Positions 53,487 to 62,612 of a DNA stretch of 64,000 nucleotides are shown here, one piece after another. Source of the DNA: VKMB-3413 sp041027365 (GTDB lineage: Bacteria; Pseudomonadota; Alphaproteobacteria; Rhizobiales; Rhizobiaceae); contig NZ_JBFTEH010000005.1 of assembly GCF_041027365.1 (NCBI RefSeq), forward strand, positions 248,001 to 312,000. Direction: 5' to 3'. The notes below the pieces were generated by a model. It worked only from the letters and a program-made list of their open reading frames with translations. It ran no database searches and was not told the origin of the DNA. Within the stretch, counting starts at the first letter, position 1. Every line of letters begins with the position of its first letter. The translations under genes and the position numbers were made by a program.

Positions 53487-54310
53487 GGCGCACAACGACC
53501 GCCGAACGCGTGGGACGGTTCGCAGTCGCCGGCGCCGCCTGGCTTGCCGGCCTGATCTGGGCGCTGCCGATCCTCTACGCGCTGTGGGCGGCCTTTCACC
53601 CCTCGGCCTACGCCACCGACTTCTCGCTCACCGCGCCGCTGACCCTCCACAATTTTGCGCGCGCCTGGGTCGCCGCGCCCTTCGCCCGCTACTTCCTGAA
53701 CACGGCGATCCTCGTCACCGGCATCATGCTGGCGCAGTTCGTCGTCTGCACGCTCGCCGCCTTCGCGCTTGCCCGCTGGAACTTTCGCGGCAGCTCCGTC
53801 CTGTTCGCGCTGATCCTCGTCCAGCTGATGGTGACGCCGGACGTCCTGATCGTCGAGAACTACCGCACGCTGCACAGCCTCGGCCTGATCGACACGCTGA
53901 CCGGCATCGGCATCCCCTATGTCGCCTCGGCCTTCGGCATCTTCCTGCTGCGCCAGGCCTTCAAGACGATCCCGAAGGAGCTCGACGATGCGGCGCGGCT
54001 CGAGGGCGCGAGCACGCTGCAGACGATCCTGCGGGTCTATCTGCCGCTCGCCCGGCCGGTCTACGTCGCCTACGGCCTCGTCTCGGTCAGCTATCACTGG
54101 AACAACTTCCTCTGGCCGCTGATCGTGACGAATTCGGTCGAGACGCGGCCGCTGACGGTCGGGCTGCAGGTCTTCGCCTCGGTCGACCAGGGCATCGACT
54201 GGTCGGTCATCACCGCCGCCGCGCTGATGACCTCGGCGCCACTGATGATCCTGTTCCTGATCTTCCAGCGCGCCTTCATCCAGAGCTTTCTGCGCGCCGG
54301 CATCCGCTGA
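53483..54310 (+). CDS. ABC importer permease (UgpE-like)
   Basis: A 275-aa permease with six predicted transmembrane segments (first about 12-35). The EAA loop reads ELDDAARLEGASTLQTILRV near 165-185, followed by PLARPVYVAYGLVSV. The type is MalG/UgpE. It ends the first ABC operon; the second operon starts 196 bp later after its own operator-like palindrome. Confidence 0.92.
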   Translation: MRRTTTAERVGRFAVAGAAWLAGLIWALPILYALWAAFHPSAYATDFSLTAPLTLHNFARAWVAAPFARYFLNTAILVTGIMLAQFVVCTLAAFALARWNFRGSSVLFALILVQLMVTPDVLIVENYRTLHSLGLIDTLTGIGIPYVASAFGIFLLRQAFKTIPKELDDAARLEGASTLQTILRVYLPLARPVYVAYGLVSVSYHWNNFLWPLIVTNSVETRPLTVGLQVFASVDQGIDWSVITAAALMTSAPLMILFLIFQRAFIQSFLRAGIR

Positions 54311-54479
54311 GACGTCGCCGCCTCCGCCGTCGGCCGCCGCAGCGATCCGGCTGGCGGTGCCCCCGGGGTGCACGCTCGTCTCGACCGGATCGCACCCGTC
54401 CCCGCGTCGACCCTCGGCTGTCACACAGGCGTATCAAACTGCCGCTACCAAACGCCGGCAAAAGGTGTTTCACTGCGCA

Positions 54480-54495
54480 TTGCACAGCCGTGCAA
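54480..54495. promoter_or_regulatory. 16 bp palindrome, probable LacI-family operator
   Basis: TTGCAC-AGCC-GTGCAA is a perfect inverted repeat with 6 bp arms, 11 bp upstream of the second importer's ATPase start. The operon it precedes encodes a LacI-family regulator at 58579-59637, so autoregulation is likely. Confidence 0.55.
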
Positions 54496-54506
54496 CGGGG
54501 ATTTCG

Positions 54507-55640
54507 ATGGACTCCGCCTCGTTTCTCAGGGTCGATCGCGTCGAGGTGGGCTACGGTCGCACTACGGTCCTCGACGGCCTGAGCCTCAGCGTCGCCAAGG
54601 GCGAATTCGTCGCCCTGCTCGGCTCGTCCGGCTGCGGCAAGACCACGCTCCTGCGCACCATCGCCGGCTTCGCCAGCCCCCGCTCCGGCACGGTCAGCCT
54701 CGCCGGCGAGGACATCACCGCCCTCTCGCCGGACCGGCGCGGCATGGCGCTGGTCTTCCAGTCCTATGCGCTGTGGCCGCATATGAGCGTCGCCGCCAAT
54801 ATCGGCTACGGGCTGAAGCTGCGTCGCCTCGCCCGCGCCGAGATCGCTCGCCGGGTGGCCGACGTGATGGCGATGCTCGGCCTCGACGGCCTCGGCGAGC
54901 GCCGCCCGAGCGAGCTGTCGGGCGGCCAGCGCCAGCGCGTCGCGCTCGGACGCGCCCTCGCCGTCTCGCCGGAGATCCTGCTCCTCGACGAGCCCCTGTC
55001 CAATCTCGACGCGCGGGTGCGGCTGAGCGTTCGACAGGAGATCCGGCAGCTGCAGAAGCGGCTCGGCATCACCGCTGTCCACGTCACCCACGACCGTGAG
55101 GAGGCGATGGTGATGGCCGACCGGATCGTCATTCTCGACCGCGGGCGGATCGCCCAGCAGGGCACGCCGGAGGCCGTCTACAATCGGCCGGCCTCGGCCT
55201 TCGTCGCCGCCTTCATGGGCGCCGAGAACGTCCTGCCGCTGACCGTCGCGGTCACGGGCGAGCGCATCACCGTCGCCGCCGGAGCCGCCAATGCGGCCGC
55301 CGTCCTGCCGCGCGACGGGCGGCCGCTCGCGTCGGGCCCGGTGGAGGCACGCTTCCGCGCCGAGGCGGCCCGGCTCGAAGCCGGCCGGGCGGCGCCCTGC
55401 GAAGGCTTCGCCGACTTCTTCGGCACGGTGCGCGGCGTCTCCTATCCCGGCGGCCTCTGGCGCCACGTCGTCTCGATCGGCGAACGCGACATTCTGGTCG
55501 ACGCAGCCGCCGCGACGCCGCCCGGCACCGCGGTGACGGTTCGCGTGCCGGCCGAACACCTTTTCCTCTTCGGCCCGGCTCCCGAGCCCGCCCTCCCCCA
55601 TTCCCGTCCGCCCGCGCCATCCAGCGGGAGGGCGGGATGA
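54507..55640 (+). CDS. ABC importer ATPase, second system
   Basis: A 377-aa ATPase of the PotA/FbpC/UgpC kind. Walker A GSSGCGKTT is at 39-47, the signature LSGGQRQR near 134, Walker B LLDEPLSNLD near 157, and the H-loop VTHDREEAM near 192. The C-terminal TOBE domain contains VEARFRAEAARLEAG. ATG 54507 was chosen, since the longer frame from 54357 would run through the operator. It is the first gene of a six-gene operon: ATPase, binding protein, two permeases, regulator and phosphodiesterase. Confidence 0.93.
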   Translation: MDSASFLRVDRVEVGYGRTTVLDGLSLSVAKGEFVALLGSSGCGKTTLLRTIAGFASPRSGTVSLAGEDITALSPDRRGMALVFQSYALWPHMSVAANIGYGLKLRRLARAEIARRVADVMAMLGLDGLGERRPSELSGGQRQRVALGRALAVSPEILLLDEPLSNLDARVRLSVRQEIRQLQKRLGITAVHVTHDREEAMVMADRIVILDRGRIAQQGTPEAVYNRPASAFVAAFMGAENVLPLTVAVTGERITVAAGAANAAAVLPRDGRPLASGPVEARFRAEAARLEAGRAAPCEGFADFFGTVRGVSYPGGLWRHVVSIGERDILVDAAAATPPGTAVTVRVPAEHLFLFGPAPEPALPHSRPPAPSSGRAG

Positions 55641-55679
55641 CCCGGAAGACCCCACCCTTCATTCACGGAGTCACGTAAG

Positions 55680-56810
55680 ATGAAAACGCTTCTCCTCGCC
55701 GGCCTGATGGCCGGTGCCCTGGCGCTGCCGGCCTCGGCCGCCCAGCTCACCGTCGTCACCGCCGGCGACACCAACATGGTCGACTACATCAACCAGTATC
55801 TCGGGCCGCTCTTCGAAAAGCAGAACCCGGGCGACACCGTCCGCGCCGTCGGCACCGGCCCCGGCGACGCCGGCTCACAGAAGATCCTCGAGCGCTTCGA
55901 GGCCCAGTCCGGCAACGAAAAGTGGGACACCGACGTCGCCGTCGTCCACGAGAAGTTCGTCGGGCCGATGGTCGAGAAGGGCTTCCTGAAGAAGTACCGC
56001 TCGGACATCTCGACCGGCAAGCTGGTCACGTCGGACAAGGCCAAGATGGCGCTCGGCACCAATGTCGACGGCTATGTCATGCCGATGTTCTCCAGCCAGA
56101 CGGCGATCGCCTACAATCCCGACCTCGTGAAGAACCCGCCGAAGAGCTATTCCGAGATCGCCGACTGGGCGAAGGCGCACCCGAAAGAGTTCGGCTATAA
56201 CGGCATCAAGGGCGGCGCGTCCGGCGTGTCCTTCGTCATGGGCTGGATCTACGCCTTCGGCGACGGCGACGCCAAGCAGCTGATGAACGGACCCTTCGAG
56301 GAGAGCCAGACGAAGAAGTGGGACGCCGCCCTCCAGAAGCTGAAGGACTTCAACCAGGTCGCGACGCTCACCCCCGGCAATGCCGGCACGCTCGACATGT
56401 TGTCGCGCGGCGAGATCGCCATGGGCCCCGTCTGGGTCGACATGTTCTATTCCTGGCAGGCCGACGGAAAGCTGCCGCCGAACTTCAAGCTGGTCCTGCC
56501 GGCGCCGGGCATGCCCGGCCAGCCGATGCACTACGTCATCCCGAAGGGTGCCCCGAACCCTCAGCTCGCCGAGAAGTTCGTCGAACTCGCCACGTCGCCG
56601 AAGGTCCAGGCGGAAGGCATCGTCAAGCGCTTCAACTGGTACCCGGGCATCGACGCGAAATACGTCAAGCCCGAGCTCGACCAGGCGACCTGGGACAAGC
56701 TGTTCAAGGACGTGACGCCGGAAGACCTGGCGAAATACGCCAAGCCCTTCCCGATCGCGCCCTACAACAACGCGATCCTCGAAGCCTATGAGAAGAACGT
56801 CGCCAACTAG
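55680..56810 (+). CDS. ABC importer periplasmic binding protein, second system
   Basis: A 376-aa family 1 solute-binding protein. The signal peptide MKTLLLAGLMAGALAL ends near ASAAQ (about 20). The mature part has LTVVTAGDTNMVDYINQY, then VAVVHEKFVGPMVEKGF, and a PotD/FbpA-like layout. It does not look like the UgpB-like protein of the first operon, so the two systems probably take different ligands. The ligand is unknown; a phosphorylated compound is suggested by the phosphodiesterase in the operon. A hairpin (56826-56848) follows the stop. Confidence 0.88.
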   Translation: MKTLLLAGLMAGALALPASAAQLTVVTAGDTNMVDYINQYLGPLFEKQNPGDTVRAVGTGPGDAGSQKILERFEAQSGNEKWDTDVAVVHEKFVGPMVEKGFLKKYRSDISTGKLVTSDKAKMALGTNVDGYVMPMFSSQTAIAYNPDLVKNPPKSYSEIADWAKAHPKEFGYNGIKGGASGVSFVMGWIYAFGDGDAKQLMNGPFEESQTKKWDAALQKLKDFNQVATLTPGNAGTLDMLSRGEIAMGPVWVDMFYSWQADGKLPPNFKLVLPAPGMPGQPMHYVIPKGAPNPQLAEKFVELATSPKVQAEGIVKRFNWYPGIDAKYVKPELDQATWDKLFKDVTPEDLAKYAKPFPIAPYNNAILEAYEKNVAN

Positions 56811-56825
56811 GCGATCCGAGGAGGG

Positions 56826-56848
56826 AGCCGCCCGCGACGCGGGCGGCT
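56826..56848 (+). terminator. Intra-operon hairpin after the second binding-protein gene
   Basis: A perfect 10 bp stem (56826-56835 with 56839-56848) with a 3 nt loop lies directly after the binding-protein stop and 54 bp before the permease start. Confidence 0.55.
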
Positions 56849-56902
56849 TCCCGGATCCGGGCCGAGCCCCCTTCGATATCCCTTCCCCGCTGCGATGATC
56901 TG

Positions 56903-57727
56903 ATGCGCGAACGCCTCGTCGGTCTCGGCCTCGTCCTGCCGGCCCTCCTGACCATCCTCCTGCTCTTCGTCTATCCGCTGACGACGTCGGTCACCGGCGC
57001 CTTCGAGACGGAGGCGGGCGCGGGCCTCGGCAATTTCGCCAAGGTCTGGGAGCTCTACGCCACCGACATCCTCTACACGCTGGCGATCGTGTCGCTCTCG
57101 ACCGTCCTGATCGCGCTCTTCTCGATCATCATCGGCGGCTATCTGACGCTCGGCGAGAATCCGCGCGCCGTCGCGATCCTGCGCTGGCTCTATCGCTGGC
57201 CGCTGTTCATTCCCTTCATCGTCGTCGGCCAGATCATGCGGACCTTCCTCGCCAAGAACGGGCTGATGAACAATCTCCTCGTCGCCGCCGGCCTGCTGAC
57301 GCCGCTGCAGACGACGAGCTTCCTCGACTGGCGCGGCATCGTCATCGCCTTCGTCTGGAAGCAGACACCCTTCGTCGCGCTGCTGGTCGCCGGCGCCATG
57401 GCCGCGCTCGATCGCGGCACGATCGAGGCGGCGCGCAATCTCGGGGCCTCTCGCCTCAGGATCCTCGTCGAGATCGTCGTGCCGCAGGTCCGCGGGACCC
57501 TCCTCGTCGGGATGATCCTCTCCTTCGTCACCATGATGTCGGTGCTCTCGGTGCCGCTGATGATCAGCGCCCAGACGCCGACCATGATCACCGCCGACAT
57601 GGCCTTCCGCATCAACGCCTATGGCGACTACGGCGTCGCCGACGCGCTGGGCCTGATCTCGCTGGCGATGACCTTCGCGGTGGCCTTCGCCTATCTGCGG
57701 CAGAGCGTCAGGGAGCGGTCGCGATGA
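56903..57727 (+). CDS. ABC importer permease 1, second system
   Basis: A 274-aa permease with six transmembrane segments (first about 9-30) of the PotB/ThiP-like type. The EAA loop is TIEAARNLGASRLRILVEI near 173-191. ATG 56903 begins MRERLVGLGLVLPALL. It overlaps the next permease by 4 bp, so the two are translated together. Confidence 0.9.
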   Translation: MRERLVGLGLVLPALLTILLLFVYPLTTSVTGAFETEAGAGLGNFAKVWELYATDILYTLAIVSLSTVLIALFSIIIGGYLTLGENPRAVAILRWLYRWPLFIPFIVVGQIMRTFLAKNGLMNNLLVAAGLLTPLQTTSFLDWRGIVIAFVWKQTPFVALLVAGAMAALDRGTIEAARNLGASRLRILVEIVVPQVRGTLLVGMILSFVTMMSVLSVPLMISAQTPTMITADMAFRINAYGDYGVADALGLISLAMTFAVAFAYLRQSVRERSR

Positions 57728-58569
57728 GCCTCGCCGTCTCTCGCGCCCCATCCTTCGCGCGATTCCGTCCGAACCTGCGCTGGCTGCCGCGCGCGCTCTG
57801 CCTCGGCCTCCTCGCCTTCGTCATCTTCGGGCCGCTGGCGAACCTGTTGCTCTGGGCCTTCGCCGAGCGCTGGTACTACCCGCACATCCTGCCGCTGCAA
57901 TACGGCTTCGAGTTCTGGGGCCGGGTCTTCGAGCCTCGCGGCGGCGCGCTCACCTCGCTGTCGAACAGCATCGTCATCGCGCTTCTCGCCGTCGCCGGCT
58001 CGCTGGCGCTCGCGGTTCCCGCCGCCTATTCGCTGGCCCGGCTGAAGCTGCCGCTGCGCAGCCTCATCCTCATCGCCTTCCTGATCCCGCAGGCCTTTCC
58101 GGAGATGCCGGTCTACGTCAACATCGCCCGGCTGTTCTACGGCATCGGGCTCAACGGCACGATCCTGGGCGTCGTGCTGGTCCACGTCACCCACGGCCTC
58201 GTCTACGCCATCTGGATCGCGACCGCCGCCTTCGCCGCGGTCGACGAGGAGCTGGAGCAGGCCGCCCGCTCGATCGGCGCCGGGCCGCTGCGCGCCTTCT
58301 TCGACGTGACCCTGCCGCTCGCCATGCCGGGCATCATCGCCAGCGGCATCTTCGTCTTCCTGGAATCGCTCGACGAGTTCACCGGCAGCTATTTCGTCGG
58401 CGCCCCCGACGTCACCACGCTGCCGCTTCTCCTCTACACCGCCGGGGCCGGCGGCAATTATCAGACGGCGTCGATCACCGCGCTTCTCCTGCTCGTGCCC
58501 TCCATCCTGTTCATGCTGGTGGTCGAGCGTTTCCTGCGGGCAGACGTCCTCGCCAAGGTGGGGCGATAG
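57724..58569 (+). CDS. ABC importer permease 2, second system
   Basis: A 281-aa permease with six transmembrane segments (first about 20-42) of the PotC-like type. The EAA loop is LEQAARSIGAGPLRAFFDV near 178-196. A short basic N-terminus (SLAVSRAPSFARFRPN) precedes the first helix. It is 9 bp before the LacI-type regulator gene. Confidence 0.9.
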   Translation: MSLAVSRAPSFARFRPNLRWLPRALCLGLLAFVIFGPLANLLLWAFAERWYYPHILPLQYGFEFWGRVFEPRGGALTSLSNSIVIALLAVAGSLALAVPAAYSLARLKLPLRSLILIAFLIPQAFPEMPVYVNIARLFYGIGLNGTILGVVLVHVTHGLVYAIWIATAAFAAVDEELEQAARSIGAGPLRAFFDVTLPLAMPGIIASGIFVFLESLDEFTGSYFVGAPDVTTLPLLLYTAGAGGNYQTASITALLLLVPSILFMLVVERFLRADVLAKVGR

Positions 58570-58578
58570 GCAGACTCC

Positions 58579-59637
58579 ATGGCGAACGATCAGACCAGAC
58601 CGCCGCCGGCCGGGCCGAGCTTCGTCAGCGCGCAGCAGGTGGCGGACCGCGCTGGCGTGTCGCGCTCGGCCGTCTCGCGCGCCTTCACGCCCGGCGCCAG
58701 CATCGGTCGCGAGACCCGCGAGCGGGTGATCAAGGCGGCGGAAGAACTCGGCTACCAGGTCAACGACCTCGCGCGCGGCCTGCTCGCCCGCCAGAGCCGG
58801 CTCGTCGGCCTGGTCGGCACGCGGCCGGACCTCGGCTTCCGCGCGCATCTCGTCGCGGCGCTCGCCAAGGCGCTGATCGCCCGCGGCAGCGTTCCCGTCC
58901 TGATCAACACCGGCGACACCCCACAGGAAGTCGCGGCGGCGCAGGGCATCCTGCTCGGCTACCGCGCCGAGGCGACGATCGTCATCTCCGGCTCGCCCCC
59001 GGCGCCGATGCTGGAGGGCGCGAGACGCAACGGCCAGCCGGTCATCCTGATCGGCCGCACGGAACCCGACCTCGACGGCGTCCTCGCCGACAATGCGGCG
59101 GCCGGGGACGAGGCGGCGGAGCGTCTGCTGGCGCTGTCCGCCGGTGGGCCGGTCGGCCTGATCGGCGCGCGCTCCGGCACGCAGAGCATTGCCGAGCGCG
59201 AGGACGCCTTCCGCCGCGCGGTCGGGCGGCGCGGCGGCGACGTGATCTTCGCGCAGGGCGCCGAGGCCGACTATGCCGGCGGGCAGGAAGCCGCGCGGAC
59301 CCTCTTCGCCGAGGCCCGGCCGAAGGCGCTCTACGCCGTCAACGACCTCCTGGCAATGGGCGCGATGGACCACGCCCGGCTGGGCCTCGGCCTGACGATC
59401 CCGGGGGATCTCGCCGTCATCGGCTTCGACGACGTGCCGCAGGCCGGCTGGGAGGCCTATGCCCTCACCACCTTCCAGCAGGATCCGGAGACGATGGCGG
59501 CACAGGCCATCGCGCTGCTCGTCCGCCGGCAGGCCGACCCCGCCGCGCCGCCCCTCACCCTTCGCGTGCCGGCGCGGCTGGTGCCTCGCCGCAGCGCCCG
59601 ATCCGGCCATCCGATGCTCGAAGGAGACCGCTCATGA
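58579..59637 (+). CDS. LacI-family transcriptional regulator of the second ABC operon
   Basis: A 352-aa regulator. The helix-turn-helix lies at about 15-35 (VSAQQVADRAGVSRSAVSRAF), followed by the hinge helix LARGLLARQ near 66, a PBP-type ligand domain and the C-terminal FDDVPQAGWEAYALTTFQQD that is typical of the family. It lies inside the operon it probably controls; the palindrome at 54480-54495 is its likely operator. It overlaps the phosphodiesterase gene by 4 bp (ATGA). Confidence 0.92.
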   Translation: MANDQTRPPPAGPSFVSAQQVADRAGVSRSAVSRAFTPGASIGRETRERVIKAAEELGYQVNDLARGLLARQSRLVGLVGTRPDLGFRAHLVAALAKALIARGSVPVLINTGDTPQEVAAAQGILLGYRAEATIVISGSPPAPMLEGARRNGQPVILIGRTEPDLDGVLADNAAAGDEAAERLLALSAGGPVGLIGARSGTQSIAEREDAFRRAVGRRGGDVIFAQGAEADYAGGQEAARTLFAEARPKALYAVNDLLAMGAMDHARLGLGLTIPGDLAVIGFDDVPQAGWEAYALTTFQQDPETMAAQAIALLVRRQADPAAPPLTLRVPARLVPRRSARSGHPMLEGDRS

Positions 59638-60404
59638 AGCTCATCCAGGTCACCGACGTCCATCTCGTTCAGCCCAGCGAGACGCTCTTCGGCCTCGACC
59701 CGCTGGAGCGCCTCGACGCCTGCTTCGCCGACATCGCCGCCAACCACGCCGACGCCGAAGCCGTGGTGATCTCGGGCGACCTCACCCACGATGGCGAGGA
59801 AAGCGCCTACCGCGCGCTCGCCGAACGCGTCGAAGCGCTGCCGCTGCCCGTGCATCTGATGCTCGGCAATCACGACGATCGCGACGCCTTCCGCGCGGTC
59901 TTCGGCGACGCGCATTCTACCGGCCGATTCGTGCAGAAGAGCGTCGACCTGCCGGCCGGCCGGCTGGTCCTGCTGGATACGCTGAAAGCGGGCGCGGTCG
60001 AGGGCGAACTCTGCGAGGAGAGACTCGCCTTCCTCGACCGGCAGTTAGCGGAGGCGAAGGGCCGCGACTGCCTGGTCTTCGCCCACCATCCGCCGTTCAA
60101 ACTGCACATGCCGGCCCTCGACGGTGTCGGCCTCGCGGACGCCGATGCCTTCGCTGAGGTCGCGGCACGGAACGGCAATGTCCGCCATGTCTTCGCCGGC
60201 CATGTCCACCGCCCGGTCTCGGGAAGCTGGCGCGGCCTGCCCTTCACCGCGCTGCGCGGCACCAGTCAGCAGACGGCGCTGCAGTTCTCCGATCGCTTCG
60301 TCGCCAGCCTCGAACCGCCGGCCTATGCGGTGATCTTTGCCGACGACGAGGGCGTGGTGGTCCATTTCCACGACTTCCTCGACCGGACCGCAGGCACGAT
60401 CTGA
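59634..60404 (+). CDS. Calcineurin-like phosphodiesterase (CpdA/GpdQ type)
   Basis: A 256-aa binuclear metallophosphoesterase. The metal-binding set is complete: Asp8 and His10 in QVTDVHL, Asp49 in ISGDLTHDG, Asn79-His80 in LGNHDDRD, His152 in AHHPPF, and His190/His192 in FAGHVHRP. The class hydrolyses phosphodiesters such as cyclic AMP (CpdA) or glycerophosphodiesters (GpdQ). No signal peptide is seen, so it acts in the cytoplasm. As the last gene of the ABC operon, it probably cleaves the imported compound; the UgpQ enzyme at the end of the ugp operon is an analogy. Confidence 0.88.
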   Translation: MKLIQVTDVHLVQPSETLFGLDPLERLDACFADIAANHADAEAVVISGDLTHDGEESAYRALAERVEALPLPVHLMLGNHDDRDAFRAVFGDAHSTGRFVQKSVDLPAGRLVLLDTLKAGAVEGELCEERLAFLDRQLAEAKGRDCLVFAHHPPFKLHMPALDGVGLADADAFAEVAARNGNVRHVFAGHVHRPVSGSWRGLPFTALRGTSQQTALQFSDRFVASLEPPAYAVIFADDEGVVVHFHDFLDRTAGTI

Positions 60405-60450
60405 TCGCGGCCGCACGCCGGGCGCGCCCGGCGGCGCACCATGCCCCTGA

Positions 60451-61635
60451 TCAGACGACGCCGGCTGCGCGGAATGCCGCGATCTCCTCGGCGGAATAGC
60501 CCGCTTCCGTCAGGACCGCCTCGGTGTGCTGGCCGAGATCGGGTGCCGGATGGCGCACCTGCGACGGCGTCTCCGAGAACTTCATGGGGAAGCCGGTCAT
60601 CCGCACGGTCCCGTGGCCGGGATGTTCGACCGAGAGGACCATTTCCTGCTCCAGGACCTGTGGGTCCTCGAACACCTCGCCGAGCGTCTGAACCCGGCCG
60701 CAGGGCACGCCGGCCGCGTTCAGCTTCTCGATCCAGGTCGCCTGCGTCTCGTGGCGCATCGCCTCGTCGACCAGCGCGTTCAGCGCCGGCCGGTTGGCGA
60801 TCCGCTTCTCGATCGTGTCGAAGCGCTCGTCATCGAGCAGGTGCAGGAGGCCGATCGTCTCCAGGAAACGCTTGAGGGTCGGCGTCGTCGAGGGCGCGAC
60901 GGCGACGGCGCCGTCCGACCCGTGGAACAGGCCGTAGGGCGAGGCGATCGGATGGTCGTTGCCGGTCGGCGGCGGCGTCTGGCCGGTGGAGAGCTGCGCC
61001 GCCGAGAGATAGGCCATCATCGAGATCATGCCGTTCATCATCGACGCCTCGACCGCCTGGCCGCGCCCGTCGCGGTCGCGCACCCTCAGCGCCGCGACGA
61101 TGGCGAAGGCGCAGTAGAGGCCGGCGATGAGGTCGGTCAGCGGCGGCGCGGCGCGCATCGGGCCGCTCTCCGCCGTTCCGTTCACCGACACGAAGCCGGA
61201 CATCGCCTGCGTGATGAAGTCGAAGGCCGGCCGGTCCTTGTAGGGCCCCGTCGAGCCGTAGCCGTTGACCGAGCCGACGACGAGGCGCGGATTGATGGCG
61301 TCGAGCGCCGCTCGGTCGAAGCCCATCGCCGCGAGCACGCCCGGCCGGAAGTTCTCGACCAGGACGTCGGCGTCCTTCAGCAGCCGGCGCAGGATCGCCT
61401 TGCCCTCGTCCGTCTTCAGGTTGAGGGTCATCGAGCGCTTGTTGCGGTTGAAGCTGGCGAAGTACCAGGACATGCCGTCGACGATCGCGCCCTGGCTGCG
61501 GATGTGGTCGCCTTCGCCGGGCGTCTCGACCTTGATGACGTCGGCGCCGAGGTCGCCGAGCATCATCGCGCAGAACGGCCCGGAGAGGATCCGCGTCAGG
61601 TCGATGACGCGGATGCCGGCAAGCGGCTGGTCCAT
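60451..61635 (-). CDS. Family III (CaiB/BaiF) CoA-transferase
   Basis: A 394-aa CoA-transferase. The N-terminal GIRVIDLTRILSGPF and the MLGDLGADVIKVETPGEGDH segment are diagnostic, and DVLVENFRPGVLAAMG follows. These enzymes move CoA between carboxylic acids through an Asp-bound intermediate. ATG 61635 gives MDQPLAGIRVIDL; a GTG at 61644 would overlap the lyase stop. It lies 5 bp after the HMG-CoA-lyase-like gene, so the two form an operon. The likely acceptor is a 3-hydroxy-3-methyl acid, as for succinyl-CoA:hydroxymethylglutarate CoA-transferases of this family, but that is inference. Confidence 0.9.
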   Translation of the reverse strand: MDQPLAGIRVIDLTRILSGPFCAMMLGDLGADVIKVETPGEGDHIRSQGAIVDGMSWYFASFNRNKRSMTLNLKTDEGKAILRRLLKDADVLVENFRPGVLAAMGFDRAALDAINPRLVVGSVNGYGSTGPYKDRPAFDFITQAMSGFVSVNGTAESGPMRAAPPLTDLIAGLYCAFAIVAALRVRDRDGRGQAVEASMMNGMISMMAYLSAAQLSTGQTPPPTGNDHPIASPYGLFHGSDGAVAVAPSTTPTLKRFLETIGLLHLLDDERFDTIEKRIANRPALNALVDEAMRHETQATWIEKLNAAGVPCGRVQTLGEVFEDPQVLEQEMVLSVEHPGHGTVRMTGFPMKFSETPSQVRHPAPDLGQHTEAVLTEAGYSAEEIAAFRAAGVV

Positions 61636-61640
61636 GGCGC

Positions 61641-62612
61641 TCACCCCGCCGCCGTCGAGACGGCGTCCATGGCATGATGCTGCAGGCGCGGGCCGGCCTT
61701 CATCACCTGCCCCGGCAGTTCCCTACCGATCACCGACTGGGTGAGCTTCGAGACCTCGATCAGCCGCGGAAGGTCGACGCCGGTGCGGTAGCCGCTCTCC
61801 TCCAGCAGGTAGACGAGGTCCTCGGTGCAGATGTTGCCGGTCGCGCCCGCCGCGAAGGGACAGCCGCCGAGGCCGCCGATCGAGGAGTCGTAATGCGTGA
61901 CGCCCTCCGCCAAACCGACCATGACGTTGGCGAGGCCGACGCCGCGGGTGTTGTGGAAATGCAGCGTCACCGTCATCTCCGGCACCGCCTCGCGCAGCGC
62001 CGCGAGCACGGCCTTGACGGTGGTCGGCGTCGCCATGCCGGTCGTGTCGCCGAGATTGAGGTCGGTGATGCCGAGGTCGCGGTAGAAGCGCGCGATCCGC
62101 ACGACCGAAGCGGGCGGCACCTCGCCTTCGAAGGGGCAGCCGAACACGGTCGCGACGCCGCCCTGGACGGTCTTGCCGGCGGCCCTGGCGATCTCCGCCA
62201 CCGGCAGGAAGCGGTTCAGCGTCTCCTCGATCGAGGCGTTGACGTTCTTGCGATTGTGCGATTCCGAGGCCGAGCAGAACAGCCCCATGATGTCGACCTG
62301 CGTCTCGGCGGCCCGCTCGGCGCCCTTGGCGTTCGGCACCAGCGCGCTGAAGACGACGCCTGGCCGGCGCTCGACGCCTGCCAGCACCTCGGCGGCGTCG
62401 GCGAGCTGCGGCACGGCGCGCGGCGAGACGAAGGAGGTGATCTGGATCTTCTTCAGGCCGGCATCCATCAGGCCTTCGACGATGGCGATCTTCTTGTCGG
62501 TCGGGATGATCGTCTTCTCGATCTGGAACCCGTCGCGCGGGCCCACCTCGCAGATGTCGATCTGGGCCCCGGCCGGCACCGGCATCGGTATGATCTTGGC
62601 ATTGTCGGGCAT
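61641..62612 (-). CDS. Hydroxymethylglutaryl-CoA lyase family protein
   Basis: A 323-aa HMGL-like aldolase with a TIM barrel. The active-site region EVGPRDGFQIE (Arg26-Asp27) is at the start, VPNAKGAERA, LNLGDTTGMATP and LHFHNTRGVGLANVM supply metal and substrate residues, and GGLGGCPFAAGATGNICTE is the flexible Cys loop near 260. HMG-CoA lyase makes acetyl-CoA and acetoacetate; close relatives cleave citramalyl-CoA-like esters. ATG 62612 gives MPDNAKIIPM. It precedes the CoA-transferase and is divergent from the transporter. Confidence 0.9.
   Translation of the reverse strand: MPDNAKIIPMPVPAGAQIDICEVGPRDGFQIEKTIIPTDKKIAIVEGLMDAGLKKIQITSFVSPRAVPQLADAAEVLAGVERRPGVVFSALVPNAKGAERAAETQVDIMGLFCSASESHNRKNVNASIEETLNRFLPVAEIARAAGKTVQGGVATVFGCPFEGEVPPASVVRIARFYRDLGITDLNLGDTTGMATPTTVKAVLAALREAVPEMTVTLHFHNTRGVGLANVMVGLAEGVTHYDSSIGGLGGCPFAAGATGNICTEDLVYLLEESGYRTGVDLPRLIEVSKLTQSVIGRELPGQVMKAGPRLQHHAMDAVSTAAG

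Noticed and set aside
57691..59610. A 639-codon minus-strand open frame opposite the second ABC operon
   Set aside because: It is antisense to a permease and the LacI regulator; no family and no ribosome site.
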